Shown one piece after another: positions 9,201 to 18,127 of a DNA stretch of 64,000 nt. The notes under the pieces were generated by a model, which had not been told where the DNA came from, did no database searches, and saw only the letters and a program-made list of their open reading frames with translations. The stretch is taken from the NCBI RefSeq assembly GCF_005925345.1, contig NZ_SSHJ01000004.1, positions 186,001 through 250,000 on the forward strand. Reading direction: 5' to 3'. The stretch comes from Pedobacter ureilyticus (GTDB taxonomy: Bacteria > Bacteroidota > Bacteroidia > Sphingobacteriales > Sphingobacteriaceae). The translations under genes and the position numbers were made by a program. The number at the start of each line of letters is the position of its first letter. Within the stretch, counting starts at the first letter, position 1.

Positions 9201-9381
9201 TACTGGCGCCGTTGGTGGTATGTTAATTGGAACCATATTCGGGGTTTTCATTATCCCGGTATTGTTTATCGTTTTCCAAACTTTACAAGAAAAAGTGAGT
9301 AGCAAATCTCCTTATGATGAAAGTGTAATAGAAAGACAAACGCACTTAAACTTTGAAAAAATAGACACTCCTGAAGAATAA
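6205..9381 (+). CDS. RND multidrug efflux pump, inner-membrane subunit (HAE1 family)
   Basis: 1058 residues, the full length of an AcrB/MexB-type proton-drug antiporter. The first membrane helix follows F-I-D-R-P-V-L-S-T-V. The paired proton-relay aspartates are in helix 4 (G-I-V-V-D-D-A-I-V-V-V-E, near 400-411). Two large periplasmic loops (about 35-330 and 565-870) and a second bundle of six helices follow. The C-terminal motif G-L-L-A-K-N-A-I-L-I-V-E-F is standard. It is transcribed with the adaptor upstream and the TolC-like gene 15 bp downstream. Substrates cannot be predicted; hydrophobic drugs, dyes or detergents are usual. Confidence 0.97.
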   Translation: MFKKFIDRPVLSTVISIIILILGVLGIITLPVSQYPEIAPPTVQVSASYQGANADVVMSSVVVPLEEQINGVEDMTYMTSSAGNDGSATITVNFKLGTNPDLAAVNVQNRVARATSLLPAEVTRAGVITAKRQSSNVLIFALNSEDPAYDQKFLQNYAEINIIPQIKRVTGVGDVNAFGQSIYTMRLWLKPDVMAAYGLIPSDVSAALADQNIEAAPGQLGEQGQQSFQYTLKYTGRLKDETQFGDMIIRTAENGQVLKLKDIARIELGAQSYASSVQLNGKAALGFAVNQTAGSNAKEVIDGALTALENAKADFPSGIKYEVLTNVNDFLDASIEKVLHTLVEAFILVFIVVFLFLQDFKSTLIPAISVPVAIVGTFFFLSLFGFTINLLTLFALVLAIGIVVDDAIVVVEAVHAKLDKGYRSAKKATQDAMEEITGAIISITLVMAAVFVPVSFISGSSGVFYKQFGLTLAIAIILSAINALTLSPALCALLLKPHKEEHEEKKGFMKRFYAAFNTSFETMTRKYKGSVYFLAKKKWLAGLGLLAFVAAFVWAFNTTPKGFVPNEDLGAIMSDISLPPGTSQERTDEIVTKIDEIVRTVPEVRLTLRVVGRAMISGSGSSYGMVIARLKPWDERKRDVKTIIGELFAKTANIKEAKIIFFAPPTIQGFGTGGGFEFQLQDKTGGTINAFNEVATKFLAALNQRPEIQYAATSFNPNFPQYLITANVAKIKQAGLNVNDVMSVMQGYYGGVYASNFNKFGKQYRVVYQADPQYRANLESLNGVYVRTPSGEMAPITGFISTERVYGPQAISRFNLYTSIAITGNPKPGFSSGDALKAVEEEAAKLLPAGYGYEYSGLSREEQSSGNQTIFIFLLCLVFVYFLLCAQYESYVLPLAVILSLPVGLAGVFIFDKIFGIDNNIYTQITLIMLIGLLAKNAILIVEFAAERRRKGMTILQAALEGATARLRPILMTSFAFILGLLPLMLSTGVGAAGNTSIGTGAVGGMLIGTIFGVFIIPVLFIVFQTLQEKVSSKSPYDESVIERQTHLNFEKIDTPEE

Positions 9382-9396
9382 TTTCAGCCTAGCAAA

Positions 9397-10806
9397 ATGA
9401 CAAGAAATCAGAAAATATCAATATTTATTACAGGTTCCCTACTTTTAAGTTTGGGAGCTTGTGTAACCCAAAAGTACAAAACACCCGAAGAGTTAAAAGC
9501 GGATGGTTTGTACAGAGACTTAGCGCAAACAGACTCTGCAACAATTGCAGATTTACCAACATCAGCTTTGTTTAGCGACCCACAATTACAAGCTTTAATT
9601 AAAGAAGGAATTGAGAACAATTTAGATTTAAAAGCCTCAATAGAAAGAATGAAAAGTGCTGAAGCAAATTTACGTTTGAGCAAAACTGCCTTTTTACCGA
9701 GCTTAAATTTAGATGTAAACGTAACCGATAATAAACAGTCGGTTGCGGCTTTAAACTTTCCTCCTGGCATTAACATTAACACCGAAACCCAACTTTACAG
9801 AGCCCAATTAAGCAGTGCTTGGGAGATTGATGTTTGGGGTAAATTGGGAAGTGCCAAACGCTCGGCATTGGCCTCATATCTACAAACAGATGCGGCTAAA
9901 CGTGCGGTACAAACTCAACTAATTAGCTCTATTGCTACCAATTACTATACATTGTTGGCTTTAGATTTACAATTGAAAATTACCGAGCAAACCTTGGCTA
10001 GCCGTATTAAAAACGTAGAAGCTATTAAGGAATTGAAGGAAGCAGGCATCGTAAATGGTGCTGCGGTTGTACAAAGCGAAGCGAACAGGTATGCTGCCGA
10101 AGTAAGCATTCCAGATTTGAAAAGAAGCATTAGAGAAACTGAAAATGCATTAAATCTTTTGTTAGGAAAAGGAGCTGGTTCGGTAACGAGAAACACTTTA
10201 GAAGAACAGCAAGATTACAAAGATTTGCAAGTTGGTTTATCCTCTCAACTGTTAAAAAACAGGCCCGATGTACAACAAGCCGAGTTAGCCTTTAGGGTTG
10301 CTTTTGAAAACACCAATTTGGCAAAAACCTATTTCTATCCGCAGCTAACTTTAACGGCAAACGGCGGTTTGTCTTCCTTAAAACTAGAGAATTTCTTTGA
10401 CAACTCTATTTTCTACAGCTTTGTTGCTGGCTTAACACAGCCTATTTTTAATAAAGGGCAAAATAAAGCCAGATTAACTTCTGCCAAAGCAGCTCAACAA
10501 GAGTCGTATTTTGCATTCCAAAAATCGGTGTTAACTGCAGGATCCGAAGTATCAAACGCCTTGTTTGCGTACCAAGCTGCGGTTGATAAAGAAAATTCGA
10601 GAGCCAAGCAAATTGCTTCTTTAGAAAAAGCAGTAGATTACACTAAAGAATTGTTAAAATTCAGCTCTGCAACTAACTACACAGACGTATTAACTTCTGA
10701 GCAAAGTTTATTAGCAGCCCAATTAAGTGCAGTAAACGATAAATTACAGAAATTACAATCTATCGTGAATTTGTACCGTGCCTTAGGTGGTGGCTGGAAA
10801 GAATAG
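9397..10806 (+). CDS. TolC-like outer-membrane efflux lipoprotein (NodT/OprM family)
   Basis: 469 residues. A signal peptide ends in the lipobox L-S-L-G-A-C (Cys22). Two repeated outer-membrane-factor halves follow, with typical features: W-E-I-D-V-W-G-K-L in the first half, L-L-L-G-K-G-A near the middle, L-K-N-R-P-D-V-Q-Q-A-E at the start of the second, and the conserved end L-V/Y-R-A-L-G-G-G-W. It would form the outer-membrane channel of the tripartite pump encoded just upstream. It is the last gene of the operon and is followed by a terminator hairpin. Confidence 0.96.
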   Translation: MTRNQKISIFITGSLLLSLGACVTQKYKTPEELKADGLYRDLAQTDSATIADLPTSALFSDPQLQALIKEGIENNLDLKASIERMKSAEANLRLSKTAFLPSLNLDVNVTDNKQSVAALNFPPGININTETQLYRAQLSSAWEIDVWGKLGSAKRSALASYLQTDAAKRAVQTQLISSIATNYYTLLALDLQLKITEQTLASRIKNVEAIKELKEAGIVNGAAVVQSEANRYAAEVSIPDLKRSIRETENALNLLLGKGAGSVTRNTLEEQQDYKDLQVGLSSQLLKNRPDVQQAELAFRVAFENTNLAKTYFYPQLTLTANGGLSSLKLENFFDNSIFYSFVAGLTQPIFNKGQNKARLTSAKAAQQESYFAFQKSVLTAGSEVSNALFAYQAAVDKENSRAKQIASLEKAVDYTKELLKFSSATNYTDVLTSEQSLLAAQLSAVNDKLQKLQSIVNLYRALGGGWKE

Positions 10807-10835
10807 CGCAAATATACCCTATTATAATTTTGAAG

Positions 10836-10863
10836 AAAGCTCTGGAGAAATTCGGAGCTTTTT
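10836..10863 (+). terminator. Terminator of the efflux operon
   Basis: AAAGCTC (10836-10842) pairs with GAGCTTT (10855-10861) around a short loop and is followed by TTCTTTT. It lies 30 bp after the stop codon of the outer-membrane factor. Confidence 0.65.
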
Positions 10864-10879
10864 CTTTTAGGCATCACGT

Positions 10880-10950
10880 CCTTTCGACCGAAGCGCAGCG
10901 AGCGGAGAAATCTACCGATTACTTAGAAGTGGCTAGATTTAACTTCGTTG
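10880..10950. repeat. Degenerate REP-like palindrome
   Basis: CCTTTCGACCGAAG, GCGGAGAAATCTA and a later TAGATTT resemble the REP-like family of 6084-6165, but the right outer arm is lost. It lies between the efflux operon terminator and the convergent helicase gene. Confidence 0.45.
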
Positions 10951-11059
10951 TTTTTCAATTCTCCTATCGTCAGAAATGTCGGTATGTTGTCTTTAGCGCT
11001 TTGCAACCCCTCCCCTTTGGCGAGGCAGGTAAGTTTATTCCGAATAGTTTCTGAAGGCT

Positions 11060-13384
11060 TTACTCACCTTCTGCCAAATACGCAGCAATGGCGATCCGTA
11101 TTTCTCCAAAATCATAGGCCTTGCCTACACGATCTCTAACTTCATTTAGCTTTATACTTTTAAGCTCTCGAATAGCCGCCAAAAGAACTTCTAATTTATG
11201 TTTGGCAATCACTTTATCGGGACTAATTTCCTGCTTGGCAATGTAATGCGCCAAATGTCCTTCTATGGTTCCTTTGGTCATTTTTCTCTCTGCTGCAATT
11301 TCGGTTGGTGTTTTACCTTCGTTAAATAAAGCAAGCGTTATTTCTTTGGTATCTATTTTTGGGGCTTTTTCTGTTTGCTTTTTTCTTGTTGCCCTTGTTG
11401 CCCCTTCGGATCTTTCTAGCTCCTCTTTATTAGGCAAACTGTAGGCTTTTTTCATCAGCTCTTCACGCTTGGAAAGCCCGTAAAGTTTATTCAGGTCTTC
11501 TTTGCTTATCTCTACACCATTAGCCTTTGCATCCAGCATTGCTTTTGCACGAACAATTTTTTTAAACTGCTCGTAAAACATTGCTTCCAGATCAATCAAT
11601 TCGTGAAGGTACTCTTTGGTTTGCTTTTGTTCTTTAACCGCTTCAATTTGCTCAAAAATTGTTTTGCTAAGCCCTTCTAAAATCGGAATAAAGTAATTAC
11701 TAGCCGCCTGTGTACGGGTAATCAACAAATCCATATCAACTGCTTGTCCTAAAACTAAAAGCCTATCAATTTGCTTCAAGAATTTATCTGCATGAACTTT
11801 TGCTGCCATTAGCTCTTGTTGCAATTTTACCGCCCAAGGCAAATGGGTTTGCTTTACCGAACGTTTTTCGTCTTTACTGTAGCTAAAAACATGTTCGTAA
11901 ACAAAATTATCCAATAAAGTAAAGTTAAACGCTTGCAGTAAAGATTGTTTCAAGAAAGCATCGGCCTCTTTGGTAATCTGCGCTAGCAAACTCTCTTGCT
12001 CATCTTTGGTTCGCGAATAATAGGCCACATTTTGGTCGGCTTTCATGCCCCTGTTGTTTAAGTGCGAAGTCAATATCAGCCCATCTATAGAGCGCAATCG
12101 CGATAGCGCTACATAAATTTGGCCCGGTGCAAAAGCATCGCCAATATCTACTATTGCTTTATCAAAAGTTAGGCCCTGGCTTTTATGCACCGTAATGGCC
12201 CAAGCCAATTTAATAGGATATTGCGTAAACGTACCAATCTCTTCCTCTTCAATTTCGTTGGTATGTTTGTTGGTGGTGTATCTGATATTTTTCCAAGCGT
12301 ATTGCTCTAAACTAATCGGATACTTATTTCCCTCTGGCAACACCTCAATAAAATCACTTTTTAAATTGGTAACCACTGCTAACTTTCCGTTAAAAAAACG
12401 TTGCTCGCCTTTCGGATCGTTTTTGATAAACATTACCTGCGCACCAATTTTAAGCTCTAAGGTTTTCTCTATCGGATAAGCGCTTTCGGCAAACTCCTTT
12501 TCGATAACCGCATTGTAGAAATAAGACTTACCTTTTAACTCGGCTAAACTGGTGCGATTAAGTGCATCGGCTTTGCTATTATGGGTAGTTAAAGTAATGT
12601 AGTTATCGGTTAAATTAGGTTGGTAGTTTTCTTGGTAGTGGCTTTTAAGCAGCGCAATGTCTTGCTCGGTAGCCATGTTATTTCGCAGGTTGTTCAGTAA
12701 ATCAACAAAGGTTTGATCAGACTGTCGGTAAATTTTATCTAACTCAATGTAAATCGGCGGATTGGTTTTTAGGCAAAGTGCATCAAAGAAAAATGCACTT
12801 TGGTAGAACATGCTGAGCAGCGCTTGCTCTTGGTTTCTCACTACTGGCGGCAGTTGGTATAAATCGCCAATGAAAAGCACTTGCACGCCACCAAAATTTT
12901 CGTTATTTCGCCTCACGTAGCGTAGTACAAAGTCAATTGCGTCTAGCAAATCTGCCCTGAGCATACTTACCTCATCAATAACCAGAAGTTCCATATCTAG
13001 CAAAATCCTGCGTTTAACGGCATTCATGCTAAGGTGCCTCACTAAACTCTTTGGTGTATTGTAAGGCACACCCGAAGGCAACTTTTGGTCTGGTGTAATA
13101 CGAGGAACAAAGGTGCCAAAAGGTAGTTGAAACAACGAATGGATGGTAACACCCGCAGCGTTAATGGCTGCAATACCCGTAGGTGCAACAATTACGGCTC
13201 TTTTGTGAGTTTTGGTAATGATATTGCGCAAGAACGTAGTTTTCCCCGTTCCCGCTTTTCCGGTTAAGAAAATATGCCTTGAGGTTTGGTTAACAAATTT
13301 CGCAGCAAGCTCGGCAGGTTGTAGATGTTCGTTTTCTTCCAAATCGATTTTAATTTTGCTTGAGTTTAATAGCCCTATCGTCAA
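11060..13384 (-). CDS. PIF1-like/RecD2-like AAA helicase with C-terminal HTH domain
   Basis: 774 residues. Walker A is G-K-A-G-T-G-K-T (42-49) and Walker B L-L-V-I-D-E-V-S-M-L (133-142). The helicase 2A/2B region ends with the UvrD/RecD-type motif A-W-A-I-T-V-H-K-S-Q-G-L-T-F and Y-V-A-L-S-R. This places it with PIF1-like superfamily 1B DNA helicases. After a long helical and basic region comes an HTH (about 695-730: A-L-F-N-E-G-K-T-P-T-E-I-A, T-K-G-T-I-E-G-H-L) of the kind also found at the end of some RecQ and YpbB proteins. It likely unwinds DNA in repair or recombination. The gene is single and convergent with the efflux operon. Confidence 0.9.
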   Translation of the reverse strand: MTIGLLNSSKIKIDLEENEHLQPAELAAKFVNQTSRHIFLTGKAGTGKTTFLRNIITKTHKRAVIVAPTGIAAINAAGVTIHSLFQLPFGTFVPRITPDQKLPSGVPYNTPKSLVRHLSMNAVKRRILLDMELLVIDEVSMLRADLLDAIDFVLRYVRRNNENFGGVQVLFIGDLYQLPPVVRNQEQALLSMFYQSAFFFDALCLKTNPPIYIELDKIYRQSDQTFVDLLNNLRNNMATEQDIALLKSHYQENYQPNLTDNYITLTTHNSKADALNRTSLAELKGKSYFYNAVIEKEFAESAYPIEKTLELKIGAQVMFIKNDPKGEQRFFNGKLAVVTNLKSDFIEVLPEGNKYPISLEQYAWKNIRYTTNKHTNEIEEEEIGTFTQYPIKLAWAITVHKSQGLTFDKAIVDIGDAFAPGQIYVALSRLRSIDGLILTSHLNNRGMKADQNVAYYSRTKDEQESLLAQITKEADAFLKQSLLQAFNFTLLDNFVYEHVFSYSKDEKRSVKQTHLPWAVKLQQELMAAKVHADKFLKQIDRLLVLGQAVDMDLLITRTQAASNYFIPILEGLSKTIFEQIEAVKEQKQTKEYLHELIDLEAMFYEQFKKIVRAKAMLDAKANGVEISKEDLNKLYGLSKREELMKKAYSLPNKEELERSEGATRATRKKQTEKAPKIDTKEITLALFNEGKTPTEIAAERKMTKGTIEGHLAHYIAKQEISPDKVIAKHKLEVLLAAIRELKSIKLNEVRDRVGKAYDFGEIRIAIAAYLAEGE

Positions 13385-13648
13385 TTTACAAATTTAGCTT
13401 TATTATTTACGAATCTGTATTTGCATGAATAGCTGCATTTTTATTTTTCGGATAAAGCCTATTTAGAATTTCGTTACCAACTGCTGCCTGTGGCTTACAC
13501 GTCCAATTTTTTTAACGTAGCAATGCAACAAATACTAACAATCAGCAACTTATATCTATAACAATATTGTTAACAAAGGTTAAAATTGTTAAAACATTTC
13601 ATAACTAAAATTTTAGTTGTTATTTTAGCCGTTAATCAAACTATAAAC

Positions 13649-16456
13649 ATGAAGAAAACGTTACTCGCCGTGTTAACGACTTTGCTGCTTTCTTATTCAG
13701 CATTTTCGCAAACAAATTCCGCAAAAGGAACTATTGCCGACCTATCTGCCAATGCTAAACTGCACAATGCCACAATTAGTGTACTAAACGCAAAAGACTC
13801 TACGCTTTACAAGTTTACCAGAGCTGCAACAGATGGAAATTTTTCTTTTGGGCAAATGAAAAATGGAAGTTTCATCCTATTGGTAACCTACCCTGAGTAT
13901 GCCGACTTTGTTAATAAATTCACTCTAGATTCTGCCAATAAATCTATAGATTTTAAAGTGATAGACATGAAAACCAAAGCCAAGTTGCTGAACGAGGTAA
14001 TTATTAAAGGACAGGCAGCGGCTATCAAAATTAAAGGAGACACTACAGAATTTAATGCTGCTGCATACAAAATACAGCCTAATGATCGTGTAGAAGATTT
14101 GTTAAAGAAATTTCCGGGTGTAACGGTTGATGCCCAAGGCAAAATTACCGCACAAGGTAAAGCAGTGGAAAAAGTTTTAGTAGATGGCGAGGAGTTTTTT
14201 GGCGATGACCCCACTTTGGTAACCAAAAACTTAAGAGCAGACATGGTTGATAAAGTGCAGCTATTTGAGAAAGCAAGCGACCAAGCTGCCTTTACAGGTG
14301 TAGATGATGGCGAGAAAAAACAAACATTAAACATTGTACTTAAAGAGGATAAAAAGCAAGGATATTTTGGCAAGGTTGACGCAGGTTATGGCACCGACGA
14401 TTTTTATCAGATCCAGGCCATGATCAATAAGTTTAAGAACAAAGAAAAAATTGCCGCTTATTTCACGTCCAGTAACACTGGAAAAACTGGCTTAGATTGG
14501 AATGATGCTGACAGATTTGGCGCCTCTAGCAACATGGAAATGACTGATGACGGAATGATATTCTTTAGCACCGGTGGCGACGAACTTGATGGTGGTGGTA
14601 GATATTGGGGAGAAGGTATTCCAACGGCTCATAACGGTGGTATACATTACGAAAACAAGTGGAAAAACGATAAGCACTCCTTAAATACAAACTATAAAGC
14701 TGGTTCGCTCAATGTGAAGACAGACAAAAACACCATTAATCAGAATAATTTAATTGGCGGGCTCATTGTAACCAATAGTGATGATAACCGTGAAAGCGAC
14801 CTCTTTAGACAAAAATTGGATGCTACCTACAACGTAAAACTAGATACCAGCTCCAATTTAAAAATCGTAATAGACGGCACGCTGAAAAACACTGAACTAG
14901 AAAGCACATTTGGTTCTGAGAGTAAACGTGGCGATCAAAGTTTAATCAATACCTCCGAAAGAATTACGGCTAACGAAGGAAGGCAACAGCTGTTCAACTG
15001 GAATGCACTTTACACAAAAAAGCTGAAGAAAGCTGGAAGAAACTTTTCTATCAACCTGTCTCAAAACTATAGTAAAAACAACATCGACGGCAATTTATAT
15101 TCTGTCAACAACTTTTATGACGAAGCTGGCTCTTTTGTAAGAAAAGAAGAAATTGATCAGTTAAATGACAATGATGTGGTGATGAACAAGTTGGCCACCA
15201 ACCTAACCTATACAGAGCCGCTTAGTAAATTTTTGAGCTTAGTGGCTAGCTACGGTATCAGTTTAAGTAGCAACGATGCGCATAGAAAAACTTATGATCG
15301 GGGTTTATCTGGCGATTACGATCAACTAAACACAACCTTCAGTAACAATTTCCAATCAGACCAACTTATCCATCAAGTTGGTGCCATTTTCAATTATAAA
15401 AAAGGGAAGACCGTGGTTAACTTTGGTACAAAAACGAGTTTCGTCAACTTTGATCAAGTAGAGCAATACAGCAACCAAACTTTTAACCGCAATTTTATCA
15501 ATTGGTTGCCACAGGCGATGTATCAATATAAATTCTCCGCACAAAAATCATTTACTTTTAGATACAACGGATCTACTACGCAACCAACCGTAAACCAATT
15601 GCAGCCAGTAAGAACCAACGACGACCCACTAAACCTACCCGAAGGCAACCCTTTATTGAAACCCGCGTACAACAACCGCTTTAATATACGCTACAACACC
15701 TATAAGGTCATTAGCAGCCAAAATTTCTACATCAGTGCTAATGGTGGTTTCGTTAACAATGCTATTGTAAGCAGTAACGTCACAGATTTAGAAGGTCGCA
15801 CCATTTACAAGTCGGTAAATTTAGAAGATGCAACACCAGTGAACTACAATACCTATTTAGGTTTTTCTAGAAAACTGAAGTTTTTATTTGATATCAATGC
15901 AGGATTGGAGCTAAGCTCGGGTGGTTCTAGCAATTACAACTATGTGTTCGATAATACGACCAATTTAACACAGCTGAACAAAACCAACAGCATCAACTTT
16001 GGTCCTTCCCTTAATTTAAGCAAATACGGAGAAAAAAATAGTTTCTATCTTTCGTTTGGCCCAAGGTACCGATCGCAAGTAGCTTCTCTACAAAAAAACC
16101 TAAGCAACCAAGGATGGGGATACAATGGCTATTTCGATGCACAATTGAAGTTGCCTAAGAAAATCCGATTCTCATTAAATTCGGAATATACTTACCAACC
16201 TAGCACCCAATCTTTCGACAATAACTTAGAAAGGCTAATCATTAACGCCACCTTAACCAAAGCTTTCTTTAAACAAGAAAGTTTAAAACTATCGTTTAGC
16301 GCTAATGATATGTTAGACGAAAACAAAGGCTTTAACCGATATGCATCTGGAAGCTCGATTATCCAAACTACTTACAATAACATCGGGCAATATTTCATGT
16401 TCTCCATCATCTGGGATTTTAATAAAATGGGTGGCGGAACACCAAAAACAAACTAA
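13649..16456 (+). CDS. Outer-membrane beta-barrel protein, TonB-receptor-like, with CarboxypepD_reg N-domain
   Basis: 935 residues from the ATG at 13649. An in-frame TTG at 13586 would add 21 residues before an obvious signal peptide (M-K-K-T-L-L-A-V-L to F-S-Q), so the ATG is preferred. Residues 25-110 form a carboxypeptidase-regulatory-like beta-sandwich (G-T-I-A-D-L-S). A plug-like domain follows (L-K-K-F-P-G-V-T-V-D, V-L-V-D-G-E-E-F-F-G-D-D-P, about 140-200). The rest is a beta-barrel ending I-I-W-D-F-N-K-M. This is the family often called outer membrane beta-barrel family 3. Its partner 18 bp downstream is a GLPGLI protein, a pairing common in Bacteroidota. A transported substrate cannot be named. 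Confidence 0.92.
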   Translation: MKKTLLAVLTTLLLSYSAFSQTNSAKGTIADLSANAKLHNATISVLNAKDSTLYKFTRAATDGNFSFGQMKNGSFILLVTYPEYADFVNKFTLDSANKSIDFKVIDMKTKAKLLNEVIIKGQAAAIKIKGDTTEFNAAAYKIQPNDRVEDLLKKFPGVTVDAQGKITAQGKAVEKVLVDGEEFFGDDPTLVTKNLRADMVDKVQLFEKASDQAAFTGVDDGEKKQTLNIVLKEDKKQGYFGKVDAGYGTDDFYQIQAMINKFKNKEKIAAYFTSSNTGKTGLDWNDADRFGASSNMEMTDDGMIFFSTGGDELDGGGRYWGEGIPTAHNGGIHYENKWKNDKHSLNTNYKAGSLNVKTDKNTINQNNLIGGLIVTNSDDNRESDLFRQKLDATYNVKLDTSSNLKIVIDGTLKNTELESTFGSESKRGDQSLINTSERITANEGRQQLFNWNALYTKKLKKAGRNFSINLSQNYSKNNIDGNLYSVNNFYDEAGSFVRKEEIDQLNDNDVVMNKLATNLTYTEPLSKFLSLVASYGISLSSNDAHRKTYDRGLSGDYDQLNTTFSNNFQSDQLIHQVGAIFNYKKGKTVVNFGTKTSFVNFDQVEQYSNQTFNRNFINWLPQAMYQYKFSAQKSFTFRYNGSTTQPTVNQLQPVRTNDDPLNLPEGNPLLKPAYNNRFNIRYNTYKVISSQNFYISANGGFVNNAIVSSNVTDLEGRTIYKSVNLEDATPVNYNTYLGFSRKLKFLFDINAGLELSSGGSSNYNYVFDNTTNLTQLNKTNSINFGPSLNLSKYGEKNSFYLSFGPRYRSQVASLQKNLSNQGWGYNGYFDAQLKLPKKIRFSLNSEYTYQPSTQSFDNNLERLIINATLTKAFFKQESLKLSFSANDMLDENKGFNRYASGSSIIQTTYNNIGQYFMFSIIWDFNKMGGGTPKTN

Positions 16457-16474
16457 ATCTAATTCTCTAAAAAA

Positions 16475-17263
16475 ATGAAGAAGTTAAATTATATCATAAG
16501 TGCATACCTATTGCTCGTAACCTTTCACTCAAATGCTCAACATGCCCGATTTGTAACCCAAGGAACTATAACATACGAAAAACGTGTGAATGCTTACGCC
16601 CTGATAAAGCAACAAATAAAAATCTGGGGCGGTGGTGATGATAGTTTTTATAAAGCAGCGTTTGAGAGCTATCAGAAAAACAATCCTCAGTTTAAAACTT
16701 CACAAAGCACCCTATATTTCGATAATGATGTCACAGCTTTTATTCCTACAGAAGATGCAATTGCCAGCACCAGTGGTTGGTTTGGTGACATGATAGAATT
16801 TAAACAGGCCAACCACATTTTAACAGATATTAAAGCTGGAACGAGCAAAACCCAAAAGAAAGTTTACGACGAAGCCTATATGGTAAGCGATAGCACGCGA
16901 AAAATAAACTGGAAGATTACCGATGAGTTTAGAGACATTGCGGGTTACCATTGCCGAAGGGCCAATGCTTTAGTGATGGATTCGGTTTATGTAGTTGCGT
17001 TTTACGCGGAAGAAATTGCAGTAAGTGGCGGGCCGGAATCTTTTAGTGGTTTACCCGGAATGATTTTAGGCCTAGCCTTACCACACGACCATGTTACTTG
17101 GTTTGCAACTTCGGTAACAGATGCCACGGTACCAGCAGACAAGTTAAAAATACCGACAAAGGGGAAAGCAGTTAACAATAAGCAACTTTACGACATCTTA
17201 AAATCAGCATTAAAAAGCTGGGGAAAATCGGCGCACCAAACTTTTAAATGGGCGATGATGTAA
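16475..17263 (+). CDS. GLPGLI family periplasmic protein
   Basis: 262 residues with an N-terminal signal peptide ending near S-N-A-Q. The family name motif is present as S-G-L-P-G-M-I-L-G-L at about 192-201, followed by a short C-terminal part. The central region contains the expected D-I-A-G-Y-H-C-R-R-A segment. The function of this family is not established; it recurs beside outer-membrane beta-barrel receptors, as here (18-bp gap), so a role in loading or assembly is possible but is inference. Confidence 0.92.
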   Translation: MKKLNYIISAYLLLVTFHSNAQHARFVTQGTITYEKRVNAYALIKQQIKIWGGGDDSFYKAAFESYQKNNPQFKTSQSTLYFDNDVTAFIPTEDAIASTSGWFGDMIEFKQANHILTDIKAGTSKTQKKVYDEAYMVSDSTRKINWKITDEFRDIAGYHCRRANALVMDSVYVVAFYAEEIAVSGGPESFSGLPGMILGLALPHDHVTWFATSVTDATVPADKLKIPTKGKAVNNKQLYDILKSALKSWGKSAHQTFKWAMM

Positions 17264-17271
17264 TGAGGTTA

Positions 17272-17289
17272 TCCCGATAGCTATCGGGA
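17272..17289. repeat. 18-bp perfect palindrome, copy 1
   Basis: TCCCGATAGCTATCGGGA, a self-complementary 18-mer, begins 8 bp after the GLPGLI stop codon. Identical copies are at 48288-48305 and 50568-50585. Confidence 0.9.
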
Positions 17290-17300
17290 GTTTAAACTGA

Positions 17301-17345
17301 AAAATCGGTTAACTGCTTTGGCTAGCGGTTAACCGATTTTTTAAT
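17301..17345. terminator. Bidirectional terminator between GLPGLI and DUF6794 genes
   Basis: A 13-bp perfect stem AAAATCGGTTAAC (17301-17313) pairs with 17328-17340 around a 14-nt loop, and T runs follow on both strands. It overlaps the last codons of the convergent minus-strand gene. Confidence 0.8.
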
Positions 17346-17828
17346 ATCCGCCTTTTTTAACGAATCCAAGTTTCTTTGTATTTTTCTTTGATATGAAGTA
17401 TCAGTCTTAAGCCGCTCAAAATGTTCCTTTGATTCTTTCCAATAATTCTGATAGTATTTCACTTGATTTTCTAATGCTCTATCTTGTCCTTTTAGGTGTC
17501 TATAATACGAAGTTAGAACAATTCCCGACATGTCGTCAGGATGAAAAATGCCAATTGAATTGAAATATTTCGCAAGTTTCCCTCCACCCCACAGTCGCCA
17601 ATTATTTCTCATCCAAGTTCCCATACCAAAATGGGATCTCAAACCAAATTGGTCTTCTGTCATTCTTAAGATATTTCTTTTTGTTGTATCATGATGTAAT
17701 TTTTCTAGTTGTAAAATTGCTTCATCAAGATTCTTAGGTTTATATTTTAAATCGGTCTTCGACGGATTTTGTCCAAAAACAGAAATACAAGCTAAATATA
17801 AAACTATGGCTAGGATAACAACTTTCAT
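17322..17828 (-). CDS. DUF6794-type secreted protein
   Basis: 168 residues with a signal peptide (1-20, ending V-F-G-Q). The mature part has the pattern P-K-N-L-D-E-A-I-L-Q-L, then F-G-M-G-T-W-M-R-N-N-W-R-L-W-G-G-G (about 70-87), then H-P-D-D-M-S-G-I-V-L-T-S-Y-Y-R (about 96-110), which I associate with the DUF6794 family. The C-terminus is basic and helical. No function is known. It is a single gene whose 3' end forms part of the shared terminator. The family name is from memory of the pattern and not from a search. Confidence 0.8.
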   Translation of the reverse strand: MKVVILAIVLYLACISVFGQNPSKTDLKYKPKNLDEAILQLEKLHHDTTKRNILRMTEDQFGLRSHFGMGTWMRNNWRLWGGGKLAKYFNSIGIFHPDDMSGIVLTSYYRHLKGQDRALENQVKYYQNYWKESKEHFERLKTDTSYQRKIQRNLDSLKKADIKKSVNR

Positions 17829-18127
17829 TGCTTAATGTGAGTTTGATATAAGAAAATTCAGTTTGTCGCTAGCGATAGCCGTTCAAATCTCCGTTCAGCT
17901 AATTTTCGGTCTCTTATTTTTCGGCTTACGCCAATAAGCCAAAGCATTTACTTTAAAAGAAAAATAAGCAACCGAGAGTTTTTGTTACTTTTTGCGGCCA
18001 AAAAGTAAGAACCTAGCGGCAGCGACTTTCATAAAAATATTTTAAAATCCCTTAAGAAAATTTCAGAAATATCTTAAACTGGTTTATATTAATTACTCGA
18101 AATCTAGTGTAACCGATTACCCAACGC
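17829..18127. other. Intergenic region with hairpins, no gene seen
   Basis: About 300 bp without a plausible frame. It contains the hairpin TTACTTTTTG-cggc-CAAAAAGTAA at 17985-18008 and a weaker GGCTT/AAGCC stem near 17923-17940. Confidence 0.5.
17985..18008. repeat. Perfect 10-bp-stem hairpin with CGGC loop
   Basis: TTACTTTTTG (17985-17994) and CAAAAAGTAA (17999-18008) are exact reverse complements around CGGC. It lies in the gap between the RprY-like gene end and the DUF6794 gene start. Its role is unknown. Confidence 0.6.

Noticed and set aside
13586-13648. Earlier TTG start for the beta-barrel gene
   Set aside because: The signal peptide begins at the ATG at 13649; the added 21 residues would bury it.
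13888-14373. A 161-codon minus-strand frame
   Set aside because: Antisense shadow of the beta-barrel gene; serine/leucine-rich composition typical of reversed coding sequence.
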